The notes: a model not told the origin generated them from the letters alone. A DNA stretch of 64,000 nucleotides from an uncultured Oceanospirillaceae bacterium (GCA_913057435.1 CAJXNY010000010.1:1-64000), one strand, 5' to 3'; numbered from the stretch's first letter, positions 50,712 through 61,921 are shown. Numbers and translations: made by a program.

Positions 50712-51725
50712 TTACCCACATTCGACCCGATTACGACCGTTTTCTTTGGCCTTGTACATGGCGTTATCGGCCGCTTCTATCAGCTCGACAGGGCTCTGGC
50801 CTGGCTGTAACTGGCTGATTCCGAATGAAGCGGTAACTGAACTGATCACATCACCGGTACGGCGCTGCCGAATACGGATCGCTTCGATCTTGCTACGTAG
50901 TGCTTCGGCCAGATCGGCAGCGGCAGTGATGTTATAACCCGGTGTCAGTACGGCGAATTCTTCACCACCAAAGCGGACGGGTAAAACAGGCTGGCAGCAG
51001 TTTTCACGCAACAGTTTTCCCACGTACTGCAGTACTTTATCACCCATCAGGTGGCCATATGTGTCGTTAAACCGCTTGAAATGGTCGACATCGATCATGA
51101 TCAGTGACATCCGCTGTGAACTTTTCCCCAGACTGAACTGTTCCAGTTCACTGTCGAATACACGGCGATTGAACAGGCCGGTCAGAGGATCGATGTGGGC
51201 ATCCTGGCGGCTTTTCTTCAATTCGGTGCGCAGCGTTTCTATTTCTGTCTGAGCGGCGTCCAGCTGATGCTGGAAAGCTCGAGTGGTTTCGCTGACGGCC
51301 TGAGTGCTGGCTGCCAGCTGGCGAATGATACCTTCCAGCGGTTCATTGTTATTATTATCGTCAAACGCTTCCAGACTGCTGGTCAGAATCTCCGAATAGT
51401 CTTCAGTGTGTTGAGCGGTATCAACGGCTTGCTGATTCAGTACATCAACAGTGCGTAGCAGGCCGGCTTCAAATTCGTCAGCCGTTTCAAGTTCTTCATC
51501 GATAATATGTTCACGGAACATCTGCTCGCTGACAATGCCGGGGCAGGTGCCGTAGGTCTCGAGCGTTTTATCCAGCCGCTGATTGAGCTCGGGCACTTCC
51601 TGGGAAACATAGGTGTACCACAGTGCATAGTTCAGTGGGTTAGGCGGGATATTGTATTTGACCATCAGCGGTACGGCTTTGCGCAGGTAGTTGGCGGCCT
51701 GATGTGTTGATTTAGCGAACTTCAT
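50712..51725 (-). CDS. Cytoplasmic diguanylate cyclase (GGEEF)
   Basis: HIDPLTGLFNRRVFD, DVDHFKRFNDTYGHLMGD, RFGGEEFAVL. Confidence 0.92.
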   Translation of the reverse strand: MKFAKSTHQAANYLRKAVPLMVKYNIPPNPLNYALWYTYVSQEVPELNQRLDKTLETYGTCPGIVSEQMFREHIIDEELETADEFEAGLLRTVDVLNQQAVDTAQHTEDYSEILTSSLEAFDDNNNNEPLEGIIRQLAASTQAVSETTRAFQHQLDAAQTEIETLRTELKKSRQDAHIDPLTGLFNRRVFDSELEQFSLGKSSQRMSLIMIDVDHFKRFNDTYGHLMGDKVLQYVGKLLRENCCQPVLPVRFGGEEFAVLTPGYNITAAADLAEALRSKIEAIRIRQRRTGDVISSVTASFGISQLQPGQSPVELIEAADNAMYKAKENGRNRVECG

Positions 51726-52170
51726 GGAGATCCTCGAATCTTCTTAAACCAGTGCCCTTATGCGGGCCCTTTACATTAAGGGCATGGCTGGAAAGTCTAC
51801 CATAAGCACGACCCTCAACTTGCCTGAATGTAAGCTGTACAGGTGTCAATGCTGTTCTCGTTGATCTGGCTCTAATAGCATGACTCGATAGCCGTGTTGT
51901 TACTCGTGCTTTTCAGCCTAAAGTATCTGATATACGGTGGTTCAGGGCTGTAGTGCTATTGTGACAGTTGTGGAATATTTATCTATCAGCGAAAGGGCCA
52001 GGTGAAACTAGTTTAATAAAAACATGTGGTTACTGAATAAGCGGGTACTTTGTCGGGTCGGGTAGCTCTTGCGGTCAGGTCGGCCTGACTGGGTATTCTG
52101 GTGTTACCGAAACTATGCCTCTCAGGAATAGTCATACTTACTAAACGCTGTTTCAGCGAGAGCAAGTCAG

Positions 52171-53391
52171 ATGCGCTATTTCACACGTTTGCCGGTTGTT
52201 GCAGGGATGGTACTGCTACCGCTGGGAGGGGATGTATATGCGATGCCGGAGCAATCAGTTTCGCAGAATTCAGGGCAAACGGAAGTGGTTAGCCTGTCTC
52301 TGTTGAGGGGTAATTACGCGCCGGTGCTACAGCGCTATCAGCAGCTGGCAGCACGTAAACAATGGCCGACCCTGACCCGGCACCGATTGCTTCGTCAGGG
52401 GCAGCGTCATGCTGAGGTTGGACTGATCCGTCAGCGGCTGGCATTGTTGGGAGATCAGCCGCTACTGATACCTCCCCAGGCTCGCAGTCAAACCTATGAT
52501 GGGACGCTGGTCGCGGCGGTGCGACGTTTCCAGTATCGCCATGGCCTCAAAGTGGATGGCATTGTCGGCCCAGAGACTCGCCGGGCACTGAATGTCCCAC
52601 CGAGGCAACGACTACAGCAATTGCGGCTGAATCAGCGTCGCCAGCAACAATTCCATGCCCAGGCATCTGCGCGCTATCTGCAGGTCAATATTCCTGAATA
52701 TCAATTGCGCTACATTGACCAGGGCCGGGAATTGATAACGATGAAAGTGATTGTCGGACGGGCTGACCGACCGACGCCGCAGTTGAGTTCCGAGCTGGAA
52801 ACACTGGTGGTACATCCCGACTGGAATGTGCCCAGAGGAATCGCTTATAAGGACATTGTGCCAGCCCTGAAAGCGGATCCTGACGCACTGGACAGAAAAG
52901 GACTGAAGCTGGTGGAGGGGCGAGGCTCTGGTCGTCGACAGCTGAGCCTGACCGAGCTTGACTGGCAGCGGCTGTATCTGGGGTCGGTCGGCTCCCGGCA
53001 GCGTTTCTGGCAGGCCCCGGGGGGCTCAAATCCACTCGGTAAACTGAAATTCACCTTTCCTAACCGATATACCGTGTATATGCACGGTACCCCCCAGCGG
53101 TCGTTGTTCAATGAACCTGCCCGGGCATTCAGTTCCGGCTGTATCCGTATTGAGAAACCGCGCCTGCTGGCAGAACTGTTGGTGCAGGGTGAGGCGCGCT
53201 GGTCACCACAGCGCCTGAATAGCTTACTGGCGGCGCGGCAGACCCGTCATTTTCGATTGCCGCAGCGGCTGACATTGTATCTGAGTTACTGGACTGCCTG
53301 GCTTAGCGAGGATGGTCAGGTACATTTTCGTCATGATATTTATCAGCAGGACCAGGCTGAGTATCAGCGCCGGTTCTCGCCAGAAGGCTGA
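52171..53391 (+). CDS. L,D-transpeptidase (PG_binding_1 + YkuD)
   Basis: VRRFQYRHGLKVDGIVGPETRRALN; YkuD HGTPQRSLFNEPARAFSSGCIRIEKP. Confidence 0.9.
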   Translation: MRYFTRLPVVAGMVLLPLGGDVYAMPEQSVSQNSGQTEVVSLSLLRGNYAPVLQRYQQLAARKQWPTLTRHRLLRQGQRHAEVGLIRQRLALLGDQPLLIPPQARSQTYDGTLVAAVRRFQYRHGLKVDGIVGPETRRALNVPPRQRLQQLRLNQRRQQQFHAQASARYLQVNIPEYQLRYIDQGRELITMKVIVGRADRPTPQLSSELETLVVHPDWNVPRGIAYKDIVPALKADPDALDRKGLKLVEGRGSGRRQLSLTELDWQRLYLGSVGSRQRFWQAPGGSNPLGKLKFTFPNRYTVYMHGTPQRSLFNEPARAFSSGCIRIEKPRLLAELLVQGEARWSPQRLNSLLAARQTRHFRLPQRLTLYLSYWTAWLSEDGQVHFRHDIYQQDQAEYQRRFSPEG

Positions 53392-53403
53392 TTGGCCGGT
53401 GAT

Positions 53404-54012
53404 TCAGTCATCAACGGTGAGTTGATACTGGCCCGCAAATCGACCCAGTGTCTGGCGTAGTTGTGCCAGCTGCTCGGCGCTGAGGCTGAACTGAACGGTA
53501 AAGTCTGCCTGCCAGAGACGGTCTTCAACGGGCAGTTGCAACTGCCGGATCAGCCCTTCGAGTTCGCCGGTCAGCGGGTGAGGAACACTCAGTGTTACGC
53601 CCTGTCGGGCGACAACCGTTTCCAGTGTCAGGCTGTTTAATACGTCGTTGACTGACTGGCCATAGGCGCGGATCAGCCCGCCGGTACCCAGCTTGATGCC
53701 GCCAAAGTAACGTACCACCACCACCTGAACTTCCCCCAGCCCACTGTGTTGCAAAATTTGCAGCATGGGTCTGCCTGCGGTTCCCCGGGGTTCGCCATCA
53801 TCACTGCTATCCCATAGCCGGACTTCATCAGGGCGGCCTGACACTCTGGCCCAGCAGTGATGGTTGGCGTGGGGGTGGGCGGCGCGGATGGTCGCCAGCT
53901 GGTGCTGGGCGTCTTCAACACCGCGCACCGGCATGGCCAGGCCGAGAAAGCGGCTGCGCTTTATCTCCAGTTCCACCTCATGGGCGGCGGCCGGGCGCTG
54001 GTAATTGTTCAT
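53404..54012 (-). CDS. yigZ: YigZ/IMPACT family protein
   Basis: IKRSRFLGLAMPV...HHCWARVSG...SSDDGEPRGTAGRPMLQ...VVVVRYFGGIKLGTGGLIRAYG. Confidence 0.92.
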   Translation of the reverse strand: MNNYQRPAAAHEVELEIKRSRFLGLAMPVRGVEDAQHQLATIRAAHPHANHHCWARVSGRPDEVRLWDSSDDGEPRGTAGRPMLQILQHSGLGEVQVVVVRYFGGIKLGTGGLIRAYGQSVNDVLNSLTLETVVARQGVTLSVPHPLTGELEGLIRQLQLPVEDRLWQADFTVQFSLSAEQLAQLRQTLGRFAGQYQLTVDD

Positions 54013-55166
54013 TCATCGACTCCATAGCTGATGCGGACGCGCTCCAGCCAGGCAGGGCGCTGCAGGTGCTCACGTAGCCGTTCGATCAGTTCGTGTGGTG
54101 GGCTCTGTGATCTGTTGGTCCAGTTCAGGCAGAGTTCGAGCGTCACTGTATCGCGTCGATAGTGCAGGTCAAGCCTTAACAGCTCCAGCTGCTGCTGGTT
54201 CAGCCAGCTGTGCAACAGAGGTTCAAGCTCTGAGCGGGAAGGCCGATAGGGTGGGTCGGGTTCATTATGGTCGTTTCGGGTATCGACGTGAATGATCAGC
54301 TGTTGCAGCTGGGGGTTCAGCTGGCGCAGATGCTTGCCGACCTGCTCGGCAATAAAGTGACCTTCGGAGGCGCTGCACAGCGGTTCGATTAGAATATGCA
54401 ATTCCAGTGCCTGCTCTGAACCGATATACCGCACTTTCATATCATGGACAGCCTTGACACCTTCAACTCCAGCGGCGGTGTGGGCAATGGCGCTGAGTTC
54501 TTCGCCTGGAGGAGCTGTATCAATCAGTTGCTGGATGCTACGCCAGCTCAGTCCCCAGCCGATATGTGCCACCATGGCGGCTACCAGCACCGCTGCCAGT
54601 GCGTCCATCCATGCCAGCCCAATCATACTGCCACCAATACCGATAAAAACCACCACTGAAGACAGTGCATCGGTACGGCTATGCCAGGCGTTGGCAATTA
54701 GCAGGTCAGACTTGATGCGCTGGCCGACAGCCAGGGTGTAACGATAGATGCCTTCTTTAGCGGCAATCGAGATCAGGGCAACCACCAGGCCTGGCCAGCT
54801 GGGGATCAGTGGGGTCTGGTCAGATAGCAGGGTGAGAATGCTGTTCCAGGCCATGCCCCCGGCAACAGCAATGAGTATGCAGCCCAGAATCACCGTGCCA
54901 AGGGTTTCAATACGACCATGGCCCCAGGGATGTTCTTTGTCCGGTGGCTGATGGGAAAGGCGAAGCATGACCACCACCAGGGCATCGGTTGCCAGATCCG
55001 ATAGTGAGTGGATGCCGTCGGCGACCAGCGCGCTGGAGTGTGTGAGCAGGCCGGTAATGATTTTGCTGATGCCCAGCAGAGTATCGATAATGGCACCGAT
55101 CCAGGTCACCCTGATCGCTTCTGTTTGAATTTTGTGCGGCGTAGACATCGTTATGGGCACCTGCAT
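54009..55166 (-). CDS. Cation diffusion facilitator family transporter
   Basis: SSALVADGIHSLSDLATDALVVVMLR...HPWGHGRIETLG...NAWHSRTDALSSVVV. Confidence 0.9.
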   Translation of the reverse strand: MQVPITMSTPHKIQTEAIRVTWIGAIIDTLLGISKIITGLLTHSSALVADGIHSLSDLATDALVVVMLRLSHQPPDKEHPWGHGRIETLGTVILGCILIAVAGGMAWNSILTLLSDQTPLIPSWPGLVVALISIAAKEGIYRYTLAVGQRIKSDLLIANAWHSRTDALSSVVVFIGIGGSMIGLAWMDALAAVLVAAMVAHIGWGLSWRSIQQLIDTAPPGEELSAIAHTAAGVEGVKAVHDMKVRYIGSEQALELHILIEPLCSASEGHFIAEQVGKHLRQLNPQLQQLIIHVDTRNDHNEPDPPYRPSRSELEPLLHSWLNQQQLELLRLDLHYRRDTVTLELCLNWTNRSQSPPHELIERLREHLQRPAWLERVRISYGVDE

Positions 55167-55481
55167 AGCGAAGGGTTAGTAATGAGCTTTGTTTTACTGA
55201 CAACTTCAATCATGCCTGATTACGGGCTGTCGGCAATATTTTACCTGTTTAAATGTGTTTAAGTCGCGGGTGAGGGAAACTTATGCCCACGGCGCTGATC
55301 GCTGTTTATATTGTGAACAGTTACCGGGTTGTGGGTAGAAAATACACGACCTTAATGACATTGACATTTTTAACTAATTGTTTTTAAAAAGATTAATCTT
55401 TTGTGGTTAAAAAGTGATCAATTCGCTGTAGGGGCTGTATTTACGGTGCTGCGGGTGCTTTTTTCAACTCTGTTCACAGAC

Positions 55482-55490
55482 TTATCCACA
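55482..55490. promoter_or_regulatory. Consensus DnaA-box-like 9-mer
   Basis: ttatccaca in the 450-bp intergenic region. Confidence 0.3.
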
Positions 55491-55620
55491 GAAGTTGTGG
55501 GTAGCCTGTGCCAGCCCAGATTCCACGGGCTCTGGTGGTGGTTTTAGCTGTCGGTTGCTGCCACCCTGAGCAGACTTTAGACTGTCGCAGGCAATTTTTT
55601 GCCGCTGAGGGTGAATTGAT

Positions 55621-56490
55621 ATGACAGCAACGTATATGACGCAACTGGTCTTACCGGTTGCGCTATTCTGCATTATGGTCGGCGTGGGGCTGACATTACA
55701 GTTTGCTGACTTTCGCCGCTTACTGGCTCGGCCTGGGCCTGTGCTGTTGGGTCTGAGCTTGCAGTTGTTCTGTTTACCGTTGCTGGCAGTGGGGCTGGTC
55801 AGTGTTTTAAATCTGCCGCCACCGCTGGCCGTGGGGTTGCTTGTCGTGGCATTTGCGCCAGGGGGGGCGACCTCGAATATGATTACCCTGCTGGTGCGTG
55901 GCGACACGGCACTGTCGATCAGTCTGACCGCGATTTCCAGTCTGGTGACGCCGTTAAGCCTGCCGCTGCTGACCTGGCTTGCACTGCAGTGGTTAATGCC
56001 CCTGGCCAGCAGTGACGGCTTTCCAGTGCTGGCAACGATGGCGCGGCTGGTGCTGATTGCGGTGGTACCGGTGTTGCTGGGTATGCTGGTGCGTCATTAT
56101 GCCCCCCGCCTCAGTCTGAAGGTGCAGGTGCCGGTAAAATGGCTGTCACTGCTCTTTCTATTGATTGTGGTGGTGGGGATTATCAAGGCGAATCAGGCGC
56201 GGCTGGCTGAGATTGTGCTGACGGTGGGTCCGGCGGCACTGTTATTGATGATGCTGGCGCTGGGGTTGGGGTATCTGGTGGCGCGGTGGTGGCAGTTACC
56301 ACCGGAACAGGCGCTGACGCTGGCGATTGAAACTGGCGTACAGAATGCCGGTACAGCGCTGCTGGTGACCGCCGGGGTGCTGCATGACCCGCAGATATCG
56401 GCCAGCGCGCTCTGTTACGGGGTGGTGATGAATCTGCCGGTGCTGGTACTGATCGGTTACCGCAACCTGCCTCGGCGTAACGTGGCCTGA
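55621..56490 (+). CDS. Bile acid:sodium symporter (BASS) family transporter
   Basis: AFAPGGATSNMITLLVRGDTALSISLTAISSLVTPLSLP...ALTLAIETGVQNAGTALLV. Confidence 0.88.
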   Translation: MTATYMTQLVLPVALFCIMVGVGLTLQFADFRRLLARPGPVLLGLSLQLFCLPLLAVGLVSVLNLPPPLAVGLLVVAFAPGGATSNMITLLVRGDTALSISLTAISSLVTPLSLPLLTWLALQWLMPLASSDGFPVLATMARLVLIAVVPVLLGMLVRHYAPRLSLKVQVPVKWLSLLFLLIVVVGIIKANQARLAEIVLTVGPAALLLMMLALGLGYLVARWWQLPPEQALTLAIETGVQNAGTALLVTAGVLHDPQISASALCYGVVMNLPVLVLIGYRNLPRRNVA

Positions 56491-56503
56491 TACAGGACAG
56501 GGC

Positions 56504-57148
56504 TTACTCGATACCCAGCAGCTTATGCGTCTGCAGGCTAAGGCGCCATTGGGGGTTACGCAGGCAGAACTGTACCGTGTCCCGGGTGAACATTTCCCGC
56601 AGCGGGCCATCCATTGGTTGCAGGAAAAAGTGGCTGAATTGAAGCGATTCGAAGCGTTCAGGCAAGGCGGCAGGCTGAGGGTACACCAGTTTAAGCTCAT
56701 CACCCTGGGTGATCACCAGCTCGCTGTCGGCTTTAGGGCTGACGCAGACCCAGTCAATGCCCGCGGGCAGAGGGCGGGTACCGTTAGTTTCAATGGCCAC
56801 CTCAAAACCACGGGCGTGACAGCTGTCGATCAGGGCTTCGTCCAGTTGCAGGGCAGGCTCGCCACCGGTAAAAATAACATAGGGCGTGCCCTGTTCCGAT
56901 GGTGTCTGCCACAGCTCTAGCAGCCGCTCGGCGAGCTGCTCGGCGCTGGTAAACTTGCCACCATGGCCGCCATCTGTGCCAACGAAGTCAGTATCACAAA
57001 AGTCACAAACCGCCTTGCTGCGGTCCTGCTCCCTGCCTGACCAGAGGTTGCAGCCTGTAAAGCGACAGAACAGTGCGGTGCGCCCGGTGTGTGCTCCTTC
57101 TCCCTGCAGGCTGTAAAACATCTCTTTAACGCTGTACATCAGATTCAA
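56504..57148 (-). CDS. queE: 7-carboxy-7-deazaguanine synthase
   Basis: EMFYSLQGEGAHTGRTALFCRFTGCNLWSGREQDRSKAVCDFCDTDFVGTDG; short C-x14-C-x2-C radical SAM. Confidence 0.92.
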   Translation of the reverse strand: MNLMYSVKEMFYSLQGEGAHTGRTALFCRFTGCNLWSGREQDRSKAVCDFCDTDFVGTDGGHGGKFTSAEQLAERLLELWQTPSEQGTPYVIFTGGEPALQLDEALIDSCHARGFEVAIETNGTRPLPAGIDWVCVSPKADSELVITQGDELKLVYPQPAALPERFESLQFSHFFLQPMDGPLREMFTRDTVQFCLRNPQWRLSLQTHKLLGIE

Positions 57149-57220
57149 AATCCTCGAAAAAGGCGCAAGTCTACACCCTTATTTCGGCCCTGCAAGGCGT
57201 GTTTTGTTACCCACCAATAA

Positions 57221-57694
57221 TCAGTTTTCGCTAGCGCCGCTGCTCTTAAGTGCCTTGAGTAAATCACCTTCAAGTTCTTCCAGCAGGGCCTTCGCTGGAC
57301 TGTGCTGACCAATCACCGATGGACGCAGCATGTGTACGGTGGTGGTGTTGCCCTGTTGTGTCAGGGTGACAGACAGCGGGCATAATGCCAGCATCGTCGG
57401 GTCCTGATTGCTGATCTGGTTAACATACCAGGGATTACAGAACACCAGTGAGCGCATGGCCGTGAAGCCATTGCGGTTATAATCTTCCCCCCAGCGTTTC
57501 TCGAAGCGGCTGATGGACTGGCCGATATTCGGTTCAAACACGACAAAAAAGCGATGCGCTTCCAGTGCACTGGAAACTTTCTGATAGTTGGTGTCAAAAT
57601 CACCGGTCAGCGTCAGGCTGATAACCGGGCCTGCACTGGCCCACTGGCTTAGTAATAGCAGGGTTGTGAGTAACAGAGGGCGCAATATCGCCAT
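57221..57694 (-). CDS. DUF302-like secreted protein
   Basis: Signal peptide; FDTNYQKVSSALEAHRFFVVFEPNIG...LVFCNPWYVNQISNQDPTMLALCPLSVTL. Confidence 0.75.
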   Translation of the reverse strand: MAILRPLLLTTLLLLSQWASAGPVISLTLTGDFDTNYQKVSSALEAHRFFVVFEPNIGQSISRFEKRWGEDYNRNGFTAMRSLVFCNPWYVNQISNQDPTMLALCPLSVTLTQQGNTTTVHMLRPSVIGQHSPAKALLEELEGDLLKALKSSGASEN

Positions 57695-57839
57695 GGCAAA
57701 ACTCCTTAGTTGATTAAGCGTTAGCTAATGTAGTGGTTGACCAGTCTATCATGCGTCGGGTGCGTATTTTTCATCCCCAGTGGCGTTGAATTCCGCTATA
57801 ATCCGCGCCTTTCTGTAATAGCCATTCATTCGAGCGACC

Positions 57840-58745
57840 ATGACTGAACCTGCCGACCAGCTTACGGCTGAAAATGCTGATAAAGCGAAAAAACTGAAGA
57901 CCCGTCAGAACAAACTGCAGAAACGCCTGCGCCGTGAGATGGGCAAAGCGATTGAAGCCTTCAATATGATTGAAGATGGCGACAAGGTCATGGTCTGTCT
58001 GTCCGGTGGCAAAGATTCCTATGCCATGCTGGATATCCTGATGAACCTGCAGCGCAGTGCGCCGATTAAATTCGAGCTGGTGGCGGTGAATCTGGATCAG
58101 AAACAGCCCGGCTTTCCTGAGCATATTCTGCCTGAGTATCTGGCATCCATCGGCGTGCCGTTTCATATTGTCGAGCGTGATACCTACTCGGTGGTGAAAG
58201 AGATCGTGCCGGAAGGCAAAACTACCTGTGCACTGTGTTCGCGGTTACGTCGCGGCACCCTGTACGGTTTTGCTGAAGAGATCGGCGCTAATAAAATTGC
58301 GCTGGGTCACCACCGTGACGATATTCTGGAAACCTTTTTCCTCAATATGTTCTACGGTGGAAAACTGAAATCGATGCCACCCAAGCTGGTGTCTGATGAC
58401 GGCAAAAATATGGTGATTCGCCCGCTGGCTTATGCCCGGGAGAAAGATATTGCCGCTTACGCTGAGCTTAAAGGCTTTCCGATTATTCCGTGCAATCTCT
58501 GTGGTTCTCAGGATAACCTGCAACGTCAGGTGATCAAGGAGATGTTGCAGGGTTGGGATAAAACCCATCCGGGGCGGATCGAAACCATGTTCCGCGCCAT
58601 GCAGAATGTTGTTCCTTCGCACCTGGCCGACACAGCTCTGTTTGACTTTAAAGGGCTGCAGCATGGCTATGCCCACGGTATTGTTGATAGCTGTGATCCA
58701 CAGAGCACGACGATGCCAGAGATGATTGATATTCTGGCGCTCTGA
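57840..58745 (+). CDS. ttcA: tRNA 2-thiocytidine biosynthesis protein TtcA
   Basis: [18 protein letters not shown]-loop, [18 protein letters not shown]. Confidence 0.95.
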   Translation: MTEPADQLTAENADKAKKLKTRQNKLQKRLRREMGKAIEAFNMIEDGDKVMVCLSGGKDSYAMLDILMNLQRSAPIKFELVAVNLDQKQPGFPEHILPEYLASIGVPFHIVERDTYSVVKEIVPEGKTTCALCSRLRRGTLYGFAEEIGANKIALGHHRDDILETFFLNMFYGGKLKSMPPKLVSDDGKNMVIRPLAYAREKDIAAYAELKGFPIIPCNLCGSQDNLQRQVIKEMLQGWDKTHPGRIETMFRAMQNVVPSHLADTALFDFKGLQHGYAHGIVDSCDPQSTTMPEMIDILAL

Positions 58746-58785
58746 CTCTCAGGCTGGCCTGAGCCAGCCCTGCCAGGCCAACAAG

Positions 58786-58813
58786 AGCCGCATGGGAAAC
58801 CTGCGGCTTTTTA
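58786..58813 (+). terminator. Rho-independent terminator after ttcA
   Basis: agccgca-tgggaaacc-tgcggct-tttt. Confidence 0.7.
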
Positions 58814-58842
58814 GGTTTTGAATCCTGCGACAAGGAGATGTT

Positions 58843-60015
58843 ATGAACAGGAATGTGGTACTGCTGTCACTGTGTCAGGCGTTGCTGACCACCGGGAATA
58901 TTCTGCTGGTGGCGGTCACCGGACTGATTGGCCAGGATCTGGCGCCCAGTGCCAGTCTGACGACGCTGCCGGTAGCCTGTCAATTTGCCGGTCTGATGCT
59001 GGCAACGATCCCCGCCTCACTGATTATGCGCCGTATTGGCCGGCGCAATGGTTTCTTTCTGGGCAATAGCGTGGGCATTGCCGGGGCGCTGGTGTCAGTA
59101 TTGGCACTTAGCAGTAGCCAGTTCGCGTTGTTTTGCCTGGGGACTTTCTTGTTGGGCATTGGGATTGGCTTTGGCACCCTGTATCGCTTTGCGGCGGTCG
59201 AAACCTGCCAGCCAGGTGAAGAGAGCAAAGCAATCTCGCTGGTCATGGCCGGTGGAGTGCTGGCTGCGGTACTGGGGCCGAATCTGGCGATCTTTTCCCG
59301 TCAGTGGTTCGGGCCGCAATCCTTTGCGGGTGCGTTTGCCGCGTTGTTACTGCTGTATATCGTTGCGTTGATACTGCTGAGCCGGATTCGTATGGTGTCG
59401 CATGACAGCGTCGAGCAGACGGGAGAGTCCCGGCCATTGAAAGAGATCCTGTTGCAGCCAGGTTTTATCAGCGCGGTGGTGGCGGCGATGGTCAGTTACA
59501 CCGTGATGGTGTTGCTGATGACGGCCACTCCCCTGGCGATGCAACGGTGTGGTTTCAGTTTTGCCAGCGCTGCGACAGTGATTGAGTGGCATGTGCTGGG
59601 CATGTTCGCCCCGGCCTTTTTTACCGGCCAGCTGATTAATCGCTTTGGCGTACGCACCATCATGCAACTGGGAGCTGTCCTGTTCCTGGGGTGTATTGCA
59701 CTGAATCTGCATGGCAACAGTGAATGGCATTTCCGTGCAGCGTTGCTGCTGTTAGGCGTGGGCTGGAACTTTATGTTTATTGGTGCCACCCAGCTGGTGA
59801 CGCGAACCTATAGTCCGGCTGAAAAAGCGAAAACCCAGGCGGCAAATGAATTTATGATTTTCAGTATGGTCACCCTGGCATCGCTTGGAGCGGGCTGGAT
59901 GGAGTCGGCACTGGGCTGGACCACAACCAATATGTTGATGCTACCGCTGGTGCTTTGGGCGATGCTGGTCCTCGGCTGGTTTTCACGAGGTGCAGTCTTA
60001 ACGGCTCGGGTCTGA
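58843..60015 (+). CDS. MFS transporter
   Basis: 390 aa, about 12 hydrophobic segments, MRRIGRRNGFFLGN loop motif. Confidence 0.85.
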   Translation: MNRNVVLLSLCQALLTTGNILLVAVTGLIGQDLAPSASLTTLPVACQFAGLMLATIPASLIMRRIGRRNGFFLGNSVGIAGALVSVLALSSSQFALFCLGTFLLGIGIGFGTLYRFAAVETCQPGEESKAISLVMAGGVLAAVLGPNLAIFSRQWFGPQSFAGAFAALLLLYIVALILLSRIRMVSHDSVEQTGESRPLKEILLQPGFISAVVAAMVSYTVMVLLMTATPLAMQRCGFSFASAATVIEWHVLGMFAPAFFTGQLINRFGVRTIMQLGAVLFLGCIALNLHGNSEWHFRAALLLLGVGWNFMFIGATQLVTRTYSPAEKAKTQAANEFMIFSMVTLASLGAGWMESALGWTTTNMLMLPLVLWAMLVLGWFSRGAVLTARV

Positions 60016-60298
60016 TGTTGTTTTTTTGCGAGGTGAACTATATTCAGATTTATTAATTCCTGACTATTTAGTGTGTTGTTTTTAAATGGTTTTTTATTTA
60101 TCTGGTTAGTCGGAATTTAACCTGAAACCGACAGACTAGTCGGCTTAACGTACTGTATTATGACCCAGATTATAATTCTGGTTGTTTTAGGATGTTTTTC
60201 TGATTTTTGGATGGTAGGGTTTCTCCGGTTTTGAATCACAGAACTGTTGTATCTTTGTGTCCCGGTAGCATTTAGTAGTTGAAGAGGCTAAAGCAGCA

Positions 60299-61903
60299 AT
60301 GACCTTAAAGCAGCGTTTCTATCTTGTTACAGCAATACTGATGATTGCGTTTGCAAGCCTGTTTGTTTTGCAGCGCTCGCTGATCAATGATCAGGAAGCT
60401 GCCTGGGAAAATTTGCGGGACCAGGCTTTAGCCCGGCAAGAGATGCTGCTTAAAATGCGCTCAAGCGTTGGTTATGGCGGTCTTATTCATAATTTTAAAA
60501 ATTATGTCCTGCGTGGCCAGTCAAAATACCTTGATCGGGTTATGAATAATCACCGTAGTCTGCTGGAAGGCATTAATGCCTATCGTCAGCTCAGTGGTGT
60601 GAAATCAACGGAATCCCGTGCGTTGCAGGATATTGAATCGACGTTTAATCGTTACCGTGATGAATCACAGCGAGTCTCCCAGCTACTGGCGCAGGGAAAG
60701 ACGATTGCCGAGCTGGATAAATCAGTCAAAATCTCTGACAAGCCAGCCATTGACGGGTTTAAAACGCTGGACCAGCACTATACCAGCCTGGTAGAGCAGT
60801 ATACGGATAAGTTTGAGACGGTATCGGAAAGCGGAGCGACCATTGCTCTGGTCAGCTTGGTGGTTGCCTTCATCTTGCTGCAGGTCGCGCTGTACCATAT
60901 GTACTTCTATATTGCCGGGCGTCTGCGCAATATCGATGAAGCCGTGGAGAATTTATCTGCTGGCGAGGCGGACCTGACCCGTCGTTTACCTGAGCAGGGC
61001 AGCGATGAGTTCGCCCAGCTGGCACGTCACTTTAACCAGTTTATGGAAAAAATGGCGGATCTGATTGGCTCGGTGCGTGATCTGTCACTGAACATCGAAG
61101 CAGGCCTGACGCAGATCGAAAGCAACGAAGATGATAATACCGAGCGTTTCTCTCGCCAGCGTGGGCAGACAGAGCAGCTGGCAACAGCGGTTGAGGAACT
61201 GGCAGCCACGGCACACAGTGTGGCAGACAGTACCGGCAACGCTGTGCAGGCGATTGACGAGGCGCGTCACCAGTTTGATAACGGTGTCGGTGCGCTGGAA
61301 AGCTCAGTGCAGAGCATGGTGAGCCTGTCGGATGGTGTGCATGACGCGGTCAGCGTGATCAGTTCGCTGAAAGACAAGTCTGATGAAATTGGCAATATCG
61401 TGGATGTGATCGGCGATATCGCAGAACAGACCAACCTGCTGGCATTGAACGCAGCCATTGAAGCAGCGCGTGCGGGTGAACAGGGTCGCGGCTTTGCGGT
61501 CGTGGCCGATGAAGTGCGTACCCTGGCCAGCCGCACCCAGCACTCGACTGAAGAAATTCGTAATATGATCGAACAGTTGCAGCGAAGTTCTGAGCAGGCC
61601 GTTTCAGCCATGGATCGCAGTGCCGGAGACAGCAGTAACTCGGTGGAAAAAATTCAGCAAGCTGAAGTGGCAATGCAGCAGATCGCCAGTGAGATTCAGA
61701 AAATCTCTCAGCTTAATATGCAGATCGCTGAGGCATCCGGTCAGCAATCCGATGTTACCGATACTATTAACCGCAGTATCCACCATATTTCCAGCTTGTC
61801 GGATGAAAATGGTGTGGCCATGGAAGAGAATCACCAGGCCGTATCTGAGCTGAATCGGCGCACTGAAGAGATGGCGGGGCAGATTAAGCGCTTCCAGCTT
61901 TGA
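60299..61903 (+). CDS. Methyl-accepting chemotaxis protein with four-helix-type periplasmic sensor
   Basis: Two TMs, [48 protein letters not shown]. Confidence 0.92.
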   Translation: MTLKQRFYLVTAILMIAFASLFVLQRSLINDQEAAWENLRDQALARQEMLLKMRSSVGYGGLIHNFKNYVLRGQSKYLDRVMNNHRSLLEGINAYRQLSGVKSTESRALQDIESTFNRYRDESQRVSQLLAQGKTIAELDKSVKISDKPAIDGFKTLDQHYTSLVEQYTDKFETVSESGATIALVSLVVAFILLQVALYHMYFYIAGRLRNIDEAVENLSAGEADLTRRLPEQGSDEFAQLARHFNQFMEKMADLIGSVRDLSLNIEAGLTQIESNEDDNTERFSRQRGQTEQLATAVEELAATAHSVADSTGNAVQAIDEARHQFDNGVGALESSVQSMVSLSDGVHDAVSVISSLKDKSDEIGNIVDVIGDIAEQTNLLALNAAIEAARAGEQGRGFAVVADEVRTLASRTQHSTEEIRNMIEQLQRSSEQAVSAMDRSAGDSSNSVEKIQQAEVAMQQIASEIQKISQLNMQIAEASGQQSDVTDTINRSIHHISSLSDENGVAMEENHQAVSELNRRTEEMAGQIKRFQL

Positions 61904-61921
61904 ATTCGGATTGAGATCAAG

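Noticed and set aside
55482-55907. 141-aa minus-strand ORF
   Set aside because: Overlaps the start of the BASS transporter antisense; low-complexity composition.
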